Shown here: one piece after another, positions 6,194-6,823 of the stretch
Layout: the number at the start of each line of letters is the position of its first letter
How positions within the stretch are numbered: the first letter of the stretch is position 1
Source of the DNA: Actinomycetales bacterium
Lineage (GTDB): Bacteria > Actinomycetota > Actinomycetes > Mycobacteriales > Mycobacteriaceae
DNA length: 6,823 nt
Direction: 5' to 3'
Assembly (NCBI GenBank): GCA_012841845.1
Contig: DUTZ01000449.1
Location: 1-6,823, forward strand
Translations under genes and position numbers: made by a program
The notes under the pieces: generated by a model
What the model was told of the DNA's origin: nothing
The model's database searches: none
What the model saw: only the letters and a program-made list of their open reading frames with translations

Positions 6194-6823
6194 TCAGACC
6201 ATCACGCCGTTGGCGGCGAGCCACGGCACGGGGTCGATCCACTGGCCACCCGGGTTCTGCACACCGAAGTGCAGGTGCGGGCCGGTCGAGTAGCCGCGGT
6301 TGCCCACGGTGCCGATGACCTGGCCGGCGTGAACGCGCTGGCCCACCGAGACGAAGTTCTTGTCGTTGTGGCCGTACTCGAGCAGGTAGCCGTCGTCGGT
6401 CTTGATGCGGATCCACAGGCCGTACCCGGAGGCCGGGCCGGCGGCGACGACGGTGCCGGACTTGGCGGCGTACAGCGGGGTGCCGATCGGCGCGCCGAAG
6501 TCGGTGCCGTTGTGGAAGGTGCCCCAACGGGGGCCGAAGCCCGAGGTGATCGGGCCGGTCGTCGGGGCGTGGGCGCCACCGCCGACGAAGGGCAGCTCGA
6601 CCGAGCCGAGGCCGGGCATGCCGGCGTACTCACGCAGCTGCTCGTCGGAGACGCCGAACTGGCCGGCGACGTCCTGGGCGATCTGGCCGAGCTCGGCCGG
6701 ATCCACGAACTGGGCGGGGTCGAGCTCCGCCGACTGCGCGTTGGCGGCGGGGGCGGCGGCCATGGCCACGCCACCGGACAGGGCGGCACCGGCGACGGCG
6801 CCGGCGACCACGCGGCCGACGCC
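6194..6823 (-). CDS. Secreted M23 (LytM-type) metallopeptidase, N-terminus outside the window
   Basis: 209 C-terminal residues are visible; the frame is open to the window edge and the true start lies beyond it. A GTG at 6811 is possible but would leave a signal peptide without its positive N-region, so the gene is treated as partial. Numbered from the edge, the first 30 residues are a hydrophobic signal segment ending in the likely signal-peptidase site ANA-QS. A short linker (about 31-85) follows, then the M23 domain (about 88-205). All catalytic residues are present: His104 and Asp108 in HNGTDFG, His152 in EYGHND, and His183 and His185 in GPHLHFG. Zinc would be held by His104, Asp108 and His185. 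The enzyme would act outside the membrane on peptidoglycan cross-bridges during wall remodelling or division. Unlike EnvC/NlpD-type regulators it is not catalytically degenerate, and no coiled coil or LysM is seen in the visible part. Its stop is followed by a strong hairpin, so it is probably a separate transcript from mscR. Confidence 0.92.
   Translation of the reverse strand, partial: GVGRVVAGAVAGAALSGGVAMAAAPAANAQSAELDPAQFVDPAELGQIAQDVAGQFGVSDEQLREYAGMPGLGSVELPFVGGGAHAPTTGPITSGFGPRWGTFHNGTDFGAPIGTPLYAAKSGTVVAAGPASGYGLWIRIKTDDGYLLEYGHNDKNFVSVGQRVHAGQVIGTVGNRGYSTGPHLHFGVQNPGGQWIDPVPWLAANGVMV

Noticed and set aside
1..6823. Mobile element, prophage, CRISPR or defence system
   Set aside because: There is no transposase, integrase, terminal repeat, repeat-spacer pattern or defence protein. 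Coding style appears uniform across the window.

Overview
The window comes from a high-GC actinobacterium, most likely a mycothiol-producing member of the Mycobacteriales (Dietzia, Gordonia, Rhodococcus or Mycobacterium-like). The evidence is the strong G/C bias at third codon positions, GTG starts, and a near full-length match from memory to the mycobacterial mycothiol-dependent dehydrogenase MscR, followed directly by its usual metallo-beta-lactamase (MBL) fold partner. The genus is inferred; no rRNA or other marker gene is present.

Layout. At the left edge (1-124) is a non-coding stretch with a GC-rich hairpin and the leader of a small plus-strand gene. That gene (125-403) encodes a stand-alone LuxR-type helix-turn-helix protein. 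Every other gene is on the minus strand, so read from right to left. A secreted M23 (LytM-type) peptidase enters from the right edge with its N-terminus cut off (6194-6823), and a strong hairpin follows its stop codon. A probable promoter/operator gap (6051-6126) comes next. Then follows a compact run of five genes: mscR (4965-6050), the MBL-fold hydrolase (4309-4968, overlapping the mscR stop by 4 bases), a P-type cation ATPase (1534-4284), an SRPBCC-fold protein (1041-1502) and a DUF937 protein (427-987). Gaps inside the run are -4, 24, 31 and 53 bases, which suggests one transcript, possibly with weaker internal starts. The run ends 23 bases from the stop of the convergent LuxR-type gene.

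How the genes work together. MscR oxidises the mycothiol adduct of formaldehyde and can reduce S-nitrosomycothiol. The coupled MBL protein is a good candidate for hydrolysing the resulting mycothiol thioester. The ATPase is P2-type (Ca2+-pump-like) with a complete catalytic core, but it retains only the site-II set of membrane ligands. Its link, and that of the SRPBCC and DUF937 proteins, to thiol chemistry is not evident beyond co-location. I see no mobile elements, CRISPR arrays, RNA genes or defence systems. This is an ordinary chromosomal region whose most useful leads are the MBL partner, the ATPase ion site and the mscR upstream dyad.
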